DNA from: Modestobacter sp. VKM Ac-2977
GTDB taxonomy: Bacteria > Actinomycetota > Actinomycetes > Mycobacteriales > Geodermatophilaceae
Assembly (NCBI RefSeq): GCF_026968045.1
Contig: NZ_JAPVBQ010000003.1
Span: 280,060-344,059, forward strand
Length of the DNA: 64,000 nt
Direction: 5' to 3'
The notes under the pieces are model-generated. The model searched no databases. It saw only the letters and a program-made list of their open reading frames with translations, and had not been told where the DNA came from. Each line of letters opens with the position of its first letter. Positions within the stretch are counted from its first letter, which is position 1. This document shows positions 53,489-61,565 of this stretch, one piece after another. The position numbers and the translations under genes are program-made.

Positions 53489-54292
53489 TCAGTCGGCCAG
53501 GTCGACGACCACCGGGGCGTGGTCGCTGGCGCCCTTGCCCTTGCGCTCCTCGCGGTCGATCCGGGCGCCGGTGACCCGCTGGGCCAGCGTCGGCGAGCCG
53601 AGCACGAAGTCGATCCGCATCCCCTCGCGGCGGGGGAAGCGCAGCTGGGTGTAGTCCCAGTACGTGTAGACGCCCGGCCCTGGGGTGTACGGCCGGACGA
53701 CGTCGGTGAACCCGGCGTCGACCACGCCGCGGAACGCGGCCCGCTCGGGCTCGGAGACGTGCGTGGAGTGGCTGAACACCGAGATGTCCCAGACGTCGTC
53801 GTCCTGCGGGGCGATGTTCCAGTCACCGACCAGCGCCACCTGCGCCTCGGCGTCCTCGGTGAGCCACCCGCCGGCGTGCACCCGCAGCGCTTCCAGCCAC
53901 TCGAGCTTGTACTGCAGGTGCGGGTCGGTGAGCGTGCGACCGTTCGGCACGTACAGGCTCCACACCCGCACGCCGCCGCACGTGGCGCCGAGCGCCCGAG
54001 CCTCCTGGGCCGGCTCGACGCCCTCCTTCGACGACCACGAGGGCATCCCCGGGAAGCCGACCTGGACGTCGCTGAGCCCGACGCGGGACAGCAGGGCGAC
54101 GCCGTTCCACTGCGAGTGGCCGACGTGCGCGACGTCGTAGCCCAGCGCCCGGAACCGGTCCTCCGGGAACTGCTCGTCCTTGCACTTGGTCTCCTGCAGC
54201 GCCAGGACGTCGACGTCACTGCGCTGCAGCCAGGCCTCCACCCGGTCGACTCGGCTGCGGATGGAGTTGACGTTCCAGGTGGCCAGGCGCAC
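53489..54292 (-). CDS. xthA: Exodeoxyribonuclease III
   Basis: The 267-residue AP endonuclease/3'-5' exonuclease acts in base excision repair. Exonuclease-endonuclease-phosphatase motifs are intact: LATWNVNSIRSR at the N-terminus, LALQETKCKDEQFP (metal-binding Glu), YVPNGR, VGDWNIAPQDDDVWD, RIDFVLGS and the final GASDHAPVVVDL catalytic His. The start is GTG 54292 (VRLATWNV); the frame is open much further upstream but that part overlaps the desaturase region in another frame. It lies between the HNH gene and the desaturase on the same strand. Confidence 0.96.
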   Translation of the reverse strand: MRLATWNVNSIRSRVDRVEAWLQRSDVDVLALQETKCKDEQFPEDRFRALGYDVAHVGHSQWNGVALLSRVGLSDVQVGFPGMPSWSSKEGVEPAQEARALGATCGGVRVWSLYVPNGRTLTDPHLQYKLEWLEALRVHAGGWLTEDAEAQVALVGDWNIAPQDDDVWDISVFSHSTHVSEPERAAFRGVVDAGFTDVVRPYTPGPGVYTYWDYTQLRFPRREGMRIDFVLGSPTLAQRVTGARIDREERKGKGASDHAPVVVDLAD

Positions 54293-54324
54293 GGACGCCG
54301 AGCCTAGGCGAGCGCGCTCCTCCC

Positions 54325-55287
54325 TCAGGCCTGGGGCAGGGGGGTGAGCGCGGTGTCCTGGCGGGCCTGCATGCGGGTGCGCATCCGGTCCCGGCTCTCC
54401 ACGAACTTGGTGGCCTGGGCGTCCAGTCCGGCCAGGAACTGGGCCAGCTCCTCGCGGGCCTGCTCGCCCTCCGGACCCAGGTTGGTGCGCTCGAAGACCT
54501 TCCACGCGCGCAGCACGGGCTGGATGACCTCGTCGTGGTGCAGGCGCAGGTCGTAGATGCCGGCCTTGGCGATGAGCACGGAGTTCTTGCGGAAGCCGGC
54601 CATGGTGGCGCCGGGCATCTCGAAGCGCATGACCTCGTCGGCGACCGCTCGCATGGTCTTGTCCGGCTCGATCTCGAACGCCGCGGAGACGATGTTCCGG
54701 TAGAAGACCATGTGCAGGTTCTCGTCCTTGGCGATCCGGGCGAGCAGCTTGTCGGCGATCGGGTCGCCGGTGGCCTTGCCGGTGTTGCGGTGGCTCACCC
54801 GGGTGGCGAGCTCCTGGAAGGAGACGTAGGCGACCGCCTCGAGCGGGGTCTTGTCCCCCGAGTCGTAGCCGGAGGTCATGTAGTCCATCCGGGCGCGCTC
54901 GAGCTCGACGGGGTCGACCCCGCGGGTGACGACGAGGTAGTCGCGCAGCGCGATGCCGTGCCGGTTCTCCTCCGCCGTCCAGCGGCCGACCCAGGTGCCC
55001 CAGGCGCCGTCCCGGCCGAAGCGGGTGGCGATCTCCCGGTGGTAGCTGGGGAGGTTGTCCTCGGTCAGCAGGTTGGTGAACATGGCCGCCTTGGCGGTCT
55101 CGTCCAGCCGGGACTGCTCCGGCGACCAGTCCTCGCCGCCGAGGAAGGCGAAGTCGCGCCCCTCCGACCACGGGACGTAGTCGTGCGGGTGCCATTCCTG
55201 GGCCAGCCCGATGTGCCGGTTCAGGTTCTCCTCGACCACCGGCTCGAGCTCGGTGAGCAGTGCTGCCTCGCGCGACGTGTGGGACAC
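54325..55287 (-). CDS. Acyl-[acyl-carrier-protein] desaturase (soluble diiron)
   Basis: The 320-residue ferritin-like desaturase (type 2, DesA1/DesA2-like) introduces a cis double bond into acyl-ACP. Iron ligands are seen in two pairs: WTAEENRHG (ExxH) and AKDENLHMVFY (ExxH), with additional Glu in the preceding helices (FTNLLTEDN; SFQELATRVSHRN). The N-terminus HIGLAQEWHPHDYVPW is typical. It would adjust membrane fluidity in the cytoplasm. The start is ATG 55287 with a GAGGAGGTCGATC ribosome site. No adjacent regulator is seen. Confidence 0.93.
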   Translation of the reverse strand: MSHTSREAALLTELEPVVEENLNRHIGLAQEWHPHDYVPWSEGRDFAFLGGEDWSPEQSRLDETAKAAMFTNLLTEDNLPSYHREIATRFGRDGAWGTWVGRWTAEENRHGIALRDYLVVTRGVDPVELERARMDYMTSGYDSGDKTPLEAVAYVSFQELATRVSHRNTGKATGDPIADKLLARIAKDENLHMVFYRNIVSAAFEIEPDKTMRAVADEVMRFEMPGATMAGFRKNSVLIAKAGIYDLRLHHDEVIQPVLRAWKVFERTNLGPEGEQAREELAQFLAGLDAQATKFVESRDRMRTRMQARQDTALTPLPQA

Positions 55288-55530
55288 GATCGACCTCCTC
55301 GGTCTGGTACCTGCGGTGGGGTGACCTGCGGACGGTGACGACGGCGCAGCCGATCGCGATCACACCTGACCCTTCCGTACCCGAGGACGCCCACACCAGA
55401 CATGCGGGTGTGACCGGCCTCACGACCTCGCTCTCCCGGGGGGTGAGACCGTCCCGAGGCCCCGTGATACGTGCCCGAAACGGTGCGATCATGGCCAGAT
55501 GACCGGTCATGGGACGCGTGGGGCTGCCGC

Positions 55531-57111
55531 GTGAGCGACGACTCAGACGTCCAGCGGGGCGGCCGGCGCACGGTGCGTGGCTTCGGGCCGGCCCTGCTGC
55601 TCACCGTGGTCGGTGCCCTGGTGCCCGGGTCCGCCTTCCTGGCCACCGGACGGCGACGCCTCGGTGCGGTGGTCGTCGTGGTGTTCATGGTGCTGCTCGG
55701 CGCAGTGGCCTACCTGGCCACCACGGGCCTGCGCGACGTGATCCAGGTGGCCGTCGACTCCGCGGCCCTGCGGTGGGTGGTCGGCGGCATCATCGCCCTC
55801 GCGGTGGCGTGGCTGCTCGTCGTCCTGATCGGTTACGCCCTGCTGTTGCCACGCCGCACCCGGGGCTGGCAGCACGTGGTCGGTGCGGTCGTTGTGCTGG
55901 CTCTCTGTGCGGCGGTGGTCGTCCCCGCCGCGTGGGCGGTTCGCATCGCCAACGCCCAGGCCGAGCTGCTCGACAGCGTGTTCGCCGACCGGGACAGCGC
56001 CACCGTCACCGACTCGCCCGACGGGGCCGACCCGTTCGGCGACCGGGAGGAGGTCAACTTCCTGCTGCTGGGCGGGGACGGCGGCGAGGGTCGCGACGGG
56101 GTCCGCACCGACACGGTGATCGTCGCCAACGTGCAGACCGACACCGGCGAGACCACGCTGTTCAGCCTGCCCCGCAACCTGCAGGAACTGCCCTTCCCCG
56201 AGGACAGCCCGCTGGGCGAGGTGTACCCCGACGGGTTCGACGCCGGGAGCGAAAGCGAGAGCCTGCTCAACGCCGTCTACCGCAACGGCCCGGCCTGGTA
56301 CCCCGACGTCCTGGGCCCCACCGACGACCCGGGCGCCGACTTCCTGAAGCTCGGCGTGGGCGAGGCGCTCGGCCTGCAGATCGACTACTACGTGCTGGTC
56401 AACCTGGACGGCTTCAGCCGGCTGGTCGACGCGCTCGGCGGCATCGACGTGAACGTGAACTACTACGTGCCGATCGGGGGCGAGCCCACGCTCGAGATCC
56501 TGCCCGACGACTACATCGAGCCGGGCCCGGACCAGCACATGGACGGCGAGCGCGCACTCGACTACGCCCGTGGCCGGTTCGGCCTCACCGACTACCAGCG
56601 GATGGACCGCCAGCGGTGCGTGATCAGCGAGATCGTCGAGGCCGCCGATCCGATGACCCTGCTCAGCCGGTTCCAGCAGCTGGCCGCGACCACGCAGGAC
56701 ATCGTCTCCACCGACGTGCCGCAGTCCCGGCTGGACGACCTGGTCGACCTGGCGTTCAAGGTGAAGGACGCCGAGATCCGCAGCGTCGTCTTCGACGACA
56801 CGGTGATCGACCCGGCCTACCCGGACTACGACCGGATCCGGACGCTGGTGCAGCAGGCGCTGGGCAACTCGTCGGACACCCCGTCCGCGGACACCTCGCC
56901 GGCCCCGAGCACCCCGGCCGAGAGCACCCCGGCCGAGGAGGACGCGACCGAGGACGGGGCTGCGCCGTCCCCCACGTCGTCGGCCGGCGCGACCAGCGCC
57001 GCGCCGGCGGAGCCGGACCCGGCCGCCGAGGTCAGCGACGCCTGCGCCTACGACCCGGCGCAGGCGCGGGCCGCCCGCGCGGAGGGGGAGCCCCCGACCC
57101 GCAACGGCTGA
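55531..57111 (+). CDS. LytR-CpsA-Psr (LCP) family protein
   Basis: The 526-residue protein has an N-terminus with about four hydrophobic helices (residues ~12-135), more than the single anchor of classical LCPs, followed by the extracytoplasmic LCP domain (~170-440). It includes RTDTVIVANV, the lipid-phosphate-binding SLPRNLQE, and GGIDVNVNY, DYARGRF and YQRMDRQR. LCP enzymes transfer undecaprenyl-linked glycopolymers to peptidoglycan. The C-terminal ~80 residues are a Ser/Thr/Pro/Ala-rich low-complexity tail with repeated STPAE, and include one Cys near the end. The start is GTG 55531. It converges with lutC. Confidence 0.92.
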   Translation: MSDDSDVQRGGRRTVRGFGPALLLTVVGALVPGSAFLATGRRRLGAVVVVVFMVLLGAVAYLATTGLRDVIQVAVDSAALRWVVGGIIALAVAWLLVVLIGYALLLPRRTRGWQHVVGAVVVLALCAAVVVPAAWAVRIANAQAELLDSVFADRDSATVTDSPDGADPFGDREEVNFLLLGGDGGEGRDGVRTDTVIVANVQTDTGETTLFSLPRNLQELPFPEDSPLGEVYPDGFDAGSESESLLNAVYRNGPAWYPDVLGPTDDPGADFLKLGVGEALGLQIDYYVLVNLDGFSRLVDALGGIDVNVNYYVPIGGEPTLEILPDDYIEPGPDQHMDGERALDYARGRFGLTDYQRMDRQRCVISEIVEAADPMTLLSRFQQLAATTQDIVSTDVPQSRLDDLVDLAFKVKDAEIRSVVFDDTVIDPAYPDYDRIRTLVQQALGNSSDTPSADTSPAPSTPAESTPAEEDATEDGAAPSPTSSAGATSAAPAEPDPAAEVSDACAYDPAQARAARAEGEPPTRNG

Positions 57112-57116
57112 CGCCG

Positions 57117-57746
57117 TCAGCCGGCCAGCACGACCAGCAGGGTCCGCGGGCCGTGTACGCCCTCGACCCGCTGGAGCTCGATGTCGCTGGTGGCCGAGGG
57201 GCCGCTGACCATGGTGAGCGGGCGCAGCGGGTCCAGCCGGGCCAGCCCCTCGGGCACGCTGCCCACCACCTGGTCGGCGGTCACCACGCAGACCAGGCAG
57301 TCCGGCAACAGCGACAGCGCCCGCCGCCCGCAGGCCGGTGAGCCGTCGAGCACCAGGGTGCCGGTCTCGGCGATCGCCACCGCCACCGCGGTGACCGAGG
57401 CGGCCCGGTCGGCGAGCTGCACCGCGGGGCGGTCGTCGTCGACGTCGCAGCCGGTCGGCCGCCAGTCCCCGGCCAGCCCGGGGGCGACGACGACGTCGCC
57501 GGCCGCCCACCCGGCACCCAGTCCCTGGTCCAGGGCGGCCCGCACGGTGGCGCCGACCTCGGCGGGGGAGCAGCGCAGCACCGTGGCCCGGTAGTCCTCC
57601 ACCCGGTCGACCAGCAACTCCAGCAGCTCCGGGTCGCCGGCCGGGCGGCCGTCGGTCAGCCGGTAGTCGCGGACCACCTCGTCGGGCGTCGTCCGGTCCG
57701 CGCCCAGGGCCTGGCGCACCCGGGACAGCACCTCGTCGCGCGCGCT
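57117..57746 (-). CDS. lutC: Lactate utilization protein C (LUD domain)
   Basis: The 209-residue LUD-domain protein (AVAIAETGTLVLDGSPACGRRALSLLPDCLVCVV; final GPSATSDIELQRVEGVHGPRTLLVVL) is the third subunit of the LutABC L-lactate oxidising complex. The start is GTG 57746, with GGGAGG at good distance. The frame extends to 57788, but those codons are the parS-like site (FHVQH) and are probably non-coding. It follows lutB after a 58-base gap. Confidence 0.92.
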   Translation of the reverse strand, partial: SARDEVLSRVRQALGADRTTPDEVVRDYRLTDGRPAGDPELLELLVDRVEDYRATVLRCSPAEVGATVRAALDQGLGAGWAAGDVVVAPGLAGDWRPTGCDVDDDRPAVQLADRAASVTAVAVAIAETGTLVLDGSPACGRRALSLLPDCLVCVVTADQVVGSVPEGLARLDPLRPLTMVSGPSATSDIELQRVEGVHGPRTLLVVLAG

Positions 57747-57766
57747 CACCGTCGTCCTCCCGTCGT

Positions 57767-57780
57767 GTTGCACGTGGAAC
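57767..57780. repeat. parS-like site (site 5)
   Basis: GTTGCACGTGGAAC, identical to site 3, in the short gap between lutB and lutC. Confidence 0.65.
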
Positions 57781-57804
57781 GTCGGCACGGGGAGCCCTGC
57801 CCGG

Positions 57805-59286
57805 TCACGACCCGTGCTCCCGGACCCAGGACTCCACGAACGTCTCCTTCGGCGGGGTGGGCAGGTCGCGGCTGCGGGTCCAGCCGGAGACCGGCGGGGG
57901 CAGGGCGTTGGGCAGCGTGGGCCTCCCGCGGGCGATCAGCCGGCCCAGCCGGGACGCCCGCTGGGCCAGGTGCCACAGCCGGGGGTGCGACATGACCTTC
58001 GCCAGACCGCGGAAGGCGACCGCCTCCGCGGTCGGCCGCTCCTGGGCCTCGACGTGCTCGCCGCGCAGGTGCACCAGGATCGAGGGGATGTCGATCGCCA
58101 CCGGGCAGACGTCGTAGCAGGCGCCGCAGAGCGAGGAGGCGAACGGCAGGGAGGCGTTGTCCTCCACCCCGGTCAGCATCGGCGAGAGGACCGCACCGAT
58201 CGGCCCCGGGTAGACGGAGCCGTAGGAGTGCCCGCCGGCCCGCTCGTACACCGGGCAGACGTTCAGGCAGGCCGAGCAGCGGATGCAGTGCAGTGCCTCG
58301 CGGCCCACCTCGTCGGCGAGGACCGCGGTACGGCCGTTGTCCAGCAGCACCAGGTGGAACTCCTGCGGCCCGTCCCCGGGGGTCACGCCGGCCCACGTCG
58401 AGGTGTAGGGGTTCATCCGCTCGCCGGTGGAGGAGCGCGGCAGCAGCTGCAGGAAGACCTCGAGGTCGCGCCAGGTGGGCACCACCTTCTCGATGCCCAT
58501 GACGGTGATCAGGGTCTCCGGCAGGGTCAGGCACATCCGCCCGTTGCCCTCGCTCTCCACCACGGTGAGCGTGCCGGTCTCGGCGACGGCGAAGTTCGCG
58601 CCGCTGACGGCCACCCGGGCGCGGAGGAACCGTTCGCGCAGGTGGGTGCGGGCGGCCATCGCCAGCTGGCGGGGGTCGTCGGTGAGGTCGGGGTCGACGC
58701 CGGGGATGGTGCGGGCGAAGATCTCCCGGATCTCGGCGCGGTTCTTGTGGATCGCCGGCACCAGGATGTGCGACGGCTTGTCCTCCCCCAGCTGCACGAT
58801 CAGCTCGGCCAGGTCGGTCTCGAAGACGTCCAGCCCGGCGGCCTCCAGCGCCTCGTTCAGGCCGATCTCCTGGGTGGCCATCGACTTGACCTTGACCACC
58901 TCGGTGGTGCCGGTGGCCTGCACCAGCCGGGTGACGATCTCGTTGGCCTCGTTCGCGTCCCGGGCCCAGTGGACGACGCCGCCGCGGGCGGTGACCTGGC
59001 GTTCCAGCTCCTCGAGGTGCTCGTCGAGCCGGGCCATCGTCGCGGCCTTCAGCGCCCGGCCGGCCTCGCGCAGCTGCGCCCAGTCGGGCAGCTCGTCGAC
59101 CACCTTGGCCCGCTTGCCGCGGATGGTGCTGGTGGCGTGGCCCAGGTTGGCCCGCAGCTGCCCGTCGCGCAGGGCCCCGCGGGCGGCGTCCGGGAAGGAC
59201 TGGTCGCCGCGCAGGTGCCCCACTCCGCGGGGAGCGGTGGGCAGGCCGAGGAAGGTCGGGGCCTTCGGCGGGACGGTGGCGGTCAT
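57805..59286 (-). CDS. lutB: Lactate utilization iron-sulfur protein B
   Basis: The 493-residue protein has an N-terminal LUD-type domain (~60-300; VVKVKSMATQEIGLNEALEAAG; AVAETGTLTVVESEGNGR) and two 4Fe-4S cysteine motifs, CIRCSACLNVCPVY (~325) and CGACYDVCPVAIDIP (~375), plus a C-terminal helical region. With LutA and LutC it oxidises L-lactate to pyruvate at the membrane. Its ATG overlaps the lutA stop (ATGA, 59283-59286). Confidence 0.95.
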   Translation of the reverse strand: MTATVPPKAPTFLGLPTAPRGVGHLRGDQSFPDAARGALRDGQLRANLGHATSTIRGKRAKVVDELPDWAQLREAGRALKAATMARLDEHLEELERQVTARGGVVHWARDANEANEIVTRLVQATGTTEVVKVKSMATQEIGLNEALEAAGLDVFETDLAELIVQLGEDKPSHILVPAIHKNRAEIREIFARTIPGVDPDLTDDPRQLAMAARTHLRERFLRARVAVSGANFAVAETGTLTVVESEGNGRMCLTLPETLITVMGIEKVVPTWRDLEVFLQLLPRSSTGERMNPYTSTWAGVTPGDGPQEFHLVLLDNGRTAVLADEVGREALHCIRCSACLNVCPVYERAGGHSYGSVYPGPIGAVLSPMLTGVEDNASLPFASSLCGACYDVCPVAIDIPSILVHLRGEHVEAQERPTAEAVAFRGLAKVMSHPRLWHLAQRASRLGRLIARGRPTLPNALPPPVSGWTRSRDLPTPPKETFVESWVREHGS

Positions 59287-60056
59287 GCCGACACCGCCGG
59301 GGCGGTCTGCTGGTCGGGGGTCACTGCTTCCTCCGTCGAGGCGAGGATCTCGGCCAGGTGCACCGTGCGGGTGCCGGCCCGGAGCCGGGAGAGGCCGCCG
59401 CCGATGTGCATCAGGCAGGAGGCGTCCCCGGCGGTGCAGACCTCGGCGTGCGTGCCCAGGACGTTGGCCATCTTGTCGGTGAGCATCGCGGTGGAGGTGT
59501 CGGCGTTCTTCACCGCGAAGGTGCCGCCGAAGCCGCAGCACTGCTCGGCGCCGGGCAGCTCGACCAGCTCCAGCCCGCGCACCGCCCGCAGCAGCTGGTA
59601 GGGCCGGTCGCCCACCTTCAGCAGCCGCAGTGAGTGGCAGGTCGGGTGGTAGGTGACCCGGTGCGGGTAGTAGGCGCCGACGTCGGTCACCCCGAGCACG
59701 TCCACCAGGAACTGGGACAGCTCGTAGGTGCGCCCGGCCAGCTCCTCCGCCTCGTCGGCGAGCCGGTGCTCACCGGCCCGGCGGGCGACCGCGGCCTGCT
59801 GGTGGTGGATGGAGGCCACGCAGGACCCCGACGGCGCCACGATCGCCTCGGCGCCGGCGAAGGCCCGCACGTGGTTGGCGACGATCGGCACCGCCTCCCG
59901 GCGGTACCCGGTGTTGACGTGCATCTGCCCGCAGCAGGACTGCCCCGGCGGGACCACGACCTCGTGTCCGAGCCGCTGCAGCAGCGTGGCGGTGGCCCGG
60001 GCCACCGAGGGGGTCAGGGTGTCCACCAGGCAGGTGGCGAAGAGCGCGACCTTCAC
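59283..60056 (-). CDS. lutA: Lactate utilization protein A
   Basis: The 257-residue protein has two CCG (cysteine-rich) domains: GQSCCGQMHVNTG with APSGSCVA in the first half and GAEQCCGFGGTFAVKN with TAGDASCLMHIGG in the second. These bind iron-sulfur clusters in LutA/GlpC-type electron-transfer subunits. The start is ATG 60056, 15 bases after the LacI gene's stop, so lutABC and the regulator are probably one transcript. Confidence 0.94.
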   Translation of the reverse strand: MKVALFATCLVDTLTPSVARATATLLQRLGHEVVVPPGQSCCGQMHVNTGYRREAVPIVANHVRAFAGAEAIVAPSGSCVASIHHQQAAVARRAGEHRLADEAEELAGRTYELSQFLVDVLGVTDVGAYYPHRVTYHPTCHSLRLLKVGDRPYQLLRAVRGLELVELPGAEQCCGFGGTFAVKNADTSTAMLTDKMANVLGTHAEVCTAGDASCLMHIGGGLSRLRAGTRTVHLAEILASTEEAVTPDQQTAPAVSA

Positions 60057-60071
60057 GGGCGGCTCCTCCTC

Positions 60072-61106
60072 TCAGCTCGCGACGGTCGGGCGGAGTCGCC
60101 GGACCGTGCTGGACTCGCGGACGACGAGCATCGGCTCGAAGACGGGTTGGTCGTGCTGGTGGCCCTCGCCCGCAGCCTCGTCCAGCAACAGCTCCGCCGC
60201 GCGGCGACCGAGTTCCTGGCGGGGCTTGCGGACCGAGGTCAACGGGACGGCGGCGGCCGCGGCGTAGTCGATGTCGTCGTAGCCGACGATGGCGAAGTCG
60301 TCGGGCACCCGGACCTGGTGCCGCACCATCTCCTGGAGCACCCCCATCGCCAGCAGGTCGTTCGCGCAGACGGCGGCGGTGGGGCGCTGCCCGGCGGGCA
60401 GGCCGATGATGCGGGACGCGGCCTCGCGGCCACCGGCGACGGTGAGCGTCCCGGGGGTGATGACGGCGAGCGCATCGTCGGACCCGGTGCCCTCGCGGAC
60501 AGCGGCGACGACCCCCTGGTACCGCTCCTGCAGCTGGGGCAGCCCCTCGGGGCCGCCGATGAAGGCGATCCGGCGGTGCCCGCTCTCGAGCAGGTGGCCG
60601 GCGGCCAGCCGGCCGCCGAGGACGTCGTCGACGGCCACAGCACACTGGTCGGGGCCGGGTGCGCGGCGGTCGAGCAGCACGACCGGGACGCCGCGTTGCC
60701 GCAGCGTCTCGATCTGCGGGGAGAGCTCCGCGGTCGGGGTGAGCACGACCCCCCGCACCCGCTGCTCGGTGAGCACCTCCAGGTGGGCGGCCTCCTTGGC
60801 CGGCCGGCCGTCGGAGTTGCACAAGATCACCGACAGCCCCTGCGCGTTGGCCACCTCTTCGACCCCGCGGGCGACGTCGGTGAAGAACGGGTTGGCGATG
60901 TCCAGCACGACCAGCCCGATGGTGCGGCTGCGGCCGGCCCGGAGGTGGCGGGCCGACTCGTTGCGCACGAAGCCCAGCGCGGTGATCGCGCTCAGCACGC
61001 GTTCCCGCGTCCCGGGGCTGACCGTGTCGGGCCGGTTGAGGACGTTGCTGACCGTGCCGACCGAGACCCCGGCGTGGACGGCGACGTCGCGGATGCTGGC
61101 GGTCAG
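60072..61106 (-). CDS. LacI-family repressor of the rhamnose/lactate genes
   Basis: The ~344-residue regulator has an N-terminal LacI helix-turn-helix (SIRDVAVHAGVSVGTVSNVLNRPDTVS) and hinge (GFVRNESARHLRAGRSRTIGLVV), then a periplasmic-binding-type effector domain (IANPFFTDVARGVEEVA; VPDDFAIVGYDDIDYA). No ATG, GTG or TTG exists between the upstream in-frame TAG and the HTH. CTG 61106, preceded by GAGGGGG, is the only start that keeps the DNA-binding domain; the first GTG (60998) would remove it. It is divergent from rhaM and probably binds the palindrome at 61181-61192. Effector likely a rhamnose-pathway intermediate (inference). Confidence 0.88.
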   Translation of the reverse strand: MTASIRDVAVHAGVSVGTVSNVLNRPDTVSPGTRERVLSAITALGFVRNESARHLRAGRSRTIGLVVLDIANPFFTDVARGVEEVANAQGLSVILCNSDGRPAKEAAHLEVLTEQRVRGVVLTPTAELSPQIETLRQRGVPVVLLDRRAPGPDQCAVAVDDVLGGRLAAGHLLESGHRRIAFIGGPEGLPQLQERYQGVVAAVREGTGSDDALAVITPGTLTVAGGREAASRIIGLPAGQRPTAAVCANDLLAMGVLQEMVRHQVRVPDDFAIVGYDDIDYAAAAAVPLTSVRKPRQELGRRAAELLLDEAAGEGHQHDQPVFEPMLVVRESSTVRRLRPTVAS

Positions 61107-61135
61107 CGCTGCCCCCTCGGTTCCCGGCCGGCCCG

Positions 61136-61192
61136 TTGACCGCTCGCACTGAGCATCCTACTGTGGCCCACAGCACCTTGTGAATCGTTTCA
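61136..61192 (+). promoter_or_regulatory. rhaM promoter with LacI-type operator
   Basis: TTGACC (61136-61141) and TACTGT (61159-61164) are separated by exactly 17 bases, a good housekeeping promoter. A perfect CTGTGG-C-CCACAG dyad overlaps the -10 (61161-61173). TGAATCGTTTCA (61181-61192), with the central CG typical of LacI-family operators, lies just after the expected transcript start. Confidence 0.7.
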
Positions 61193-61205
61193 GCGAGGAG
61201 GGCTC

Positions 61206-61565
61206 GTGCCCCGCGTCTGCTTCACCCTCCAGGTCCGGCCCGACCGGCTCGAGGAGTACCGCGCGCGGCACGCCGCCGTGTGGCCGGAGATGCTCCGCGC
61301 GCTCCGGGACGCCGGCTGGCGCGACTACCAGCTCTTCCTGCGCGACGACGGCCTGCTCGTCGGCACCGTGGTGACCGACGACCTCGACGCCGCCCAGGCC
61401 GCCGTGGACGCCGCCGCGGTCAGCGCCCGCTGGGAGGCCGAGATGGCCCCCTTCTTCGAGACCGGGGACGGCCGCGGCAAGTCCTCACTCGACCTCGTCT
61501 TCGACCTCGACGCCCAGCTGCGGGCCGCCGGGGAGCACCCCACGACGAACGGAGAGACCCCGTGA
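61206..61565 (+). CDS. rhaM: L-rhamnose mutarotase
   Basis: The 119-residue dimeric alpha/beta-barrel protein interconverts rhamnose anomers. The family motif VRPDRLEEYRARHAAVWPEML contains the catalytic His, followed by GWRDYQLFL and the conserved tryptophan in ARWEAEMAPFF. The start is GTG 61206 with GAGGAGG upstream. Its stop overlaps rhaI (GTGA). Confidence 0.93.
   Translation: MPRVCFTLQVRPDRLEEYRARHAAVWPEMLRALRDAGWRDYQLFLRDDGLLVGTVVTDDLDAAQAAVDAAAVSARWEAEMAPFFETGDGRGKSSLDLVFDLDAQLRAAGEHPTTNGETP

Noticed and set aside
57747-57788. N-terminal extension of LutC containing FHVQH
   Set aside because: Same reason: it is the parS-like site, and GTG 57746 has a proper ribosome site.
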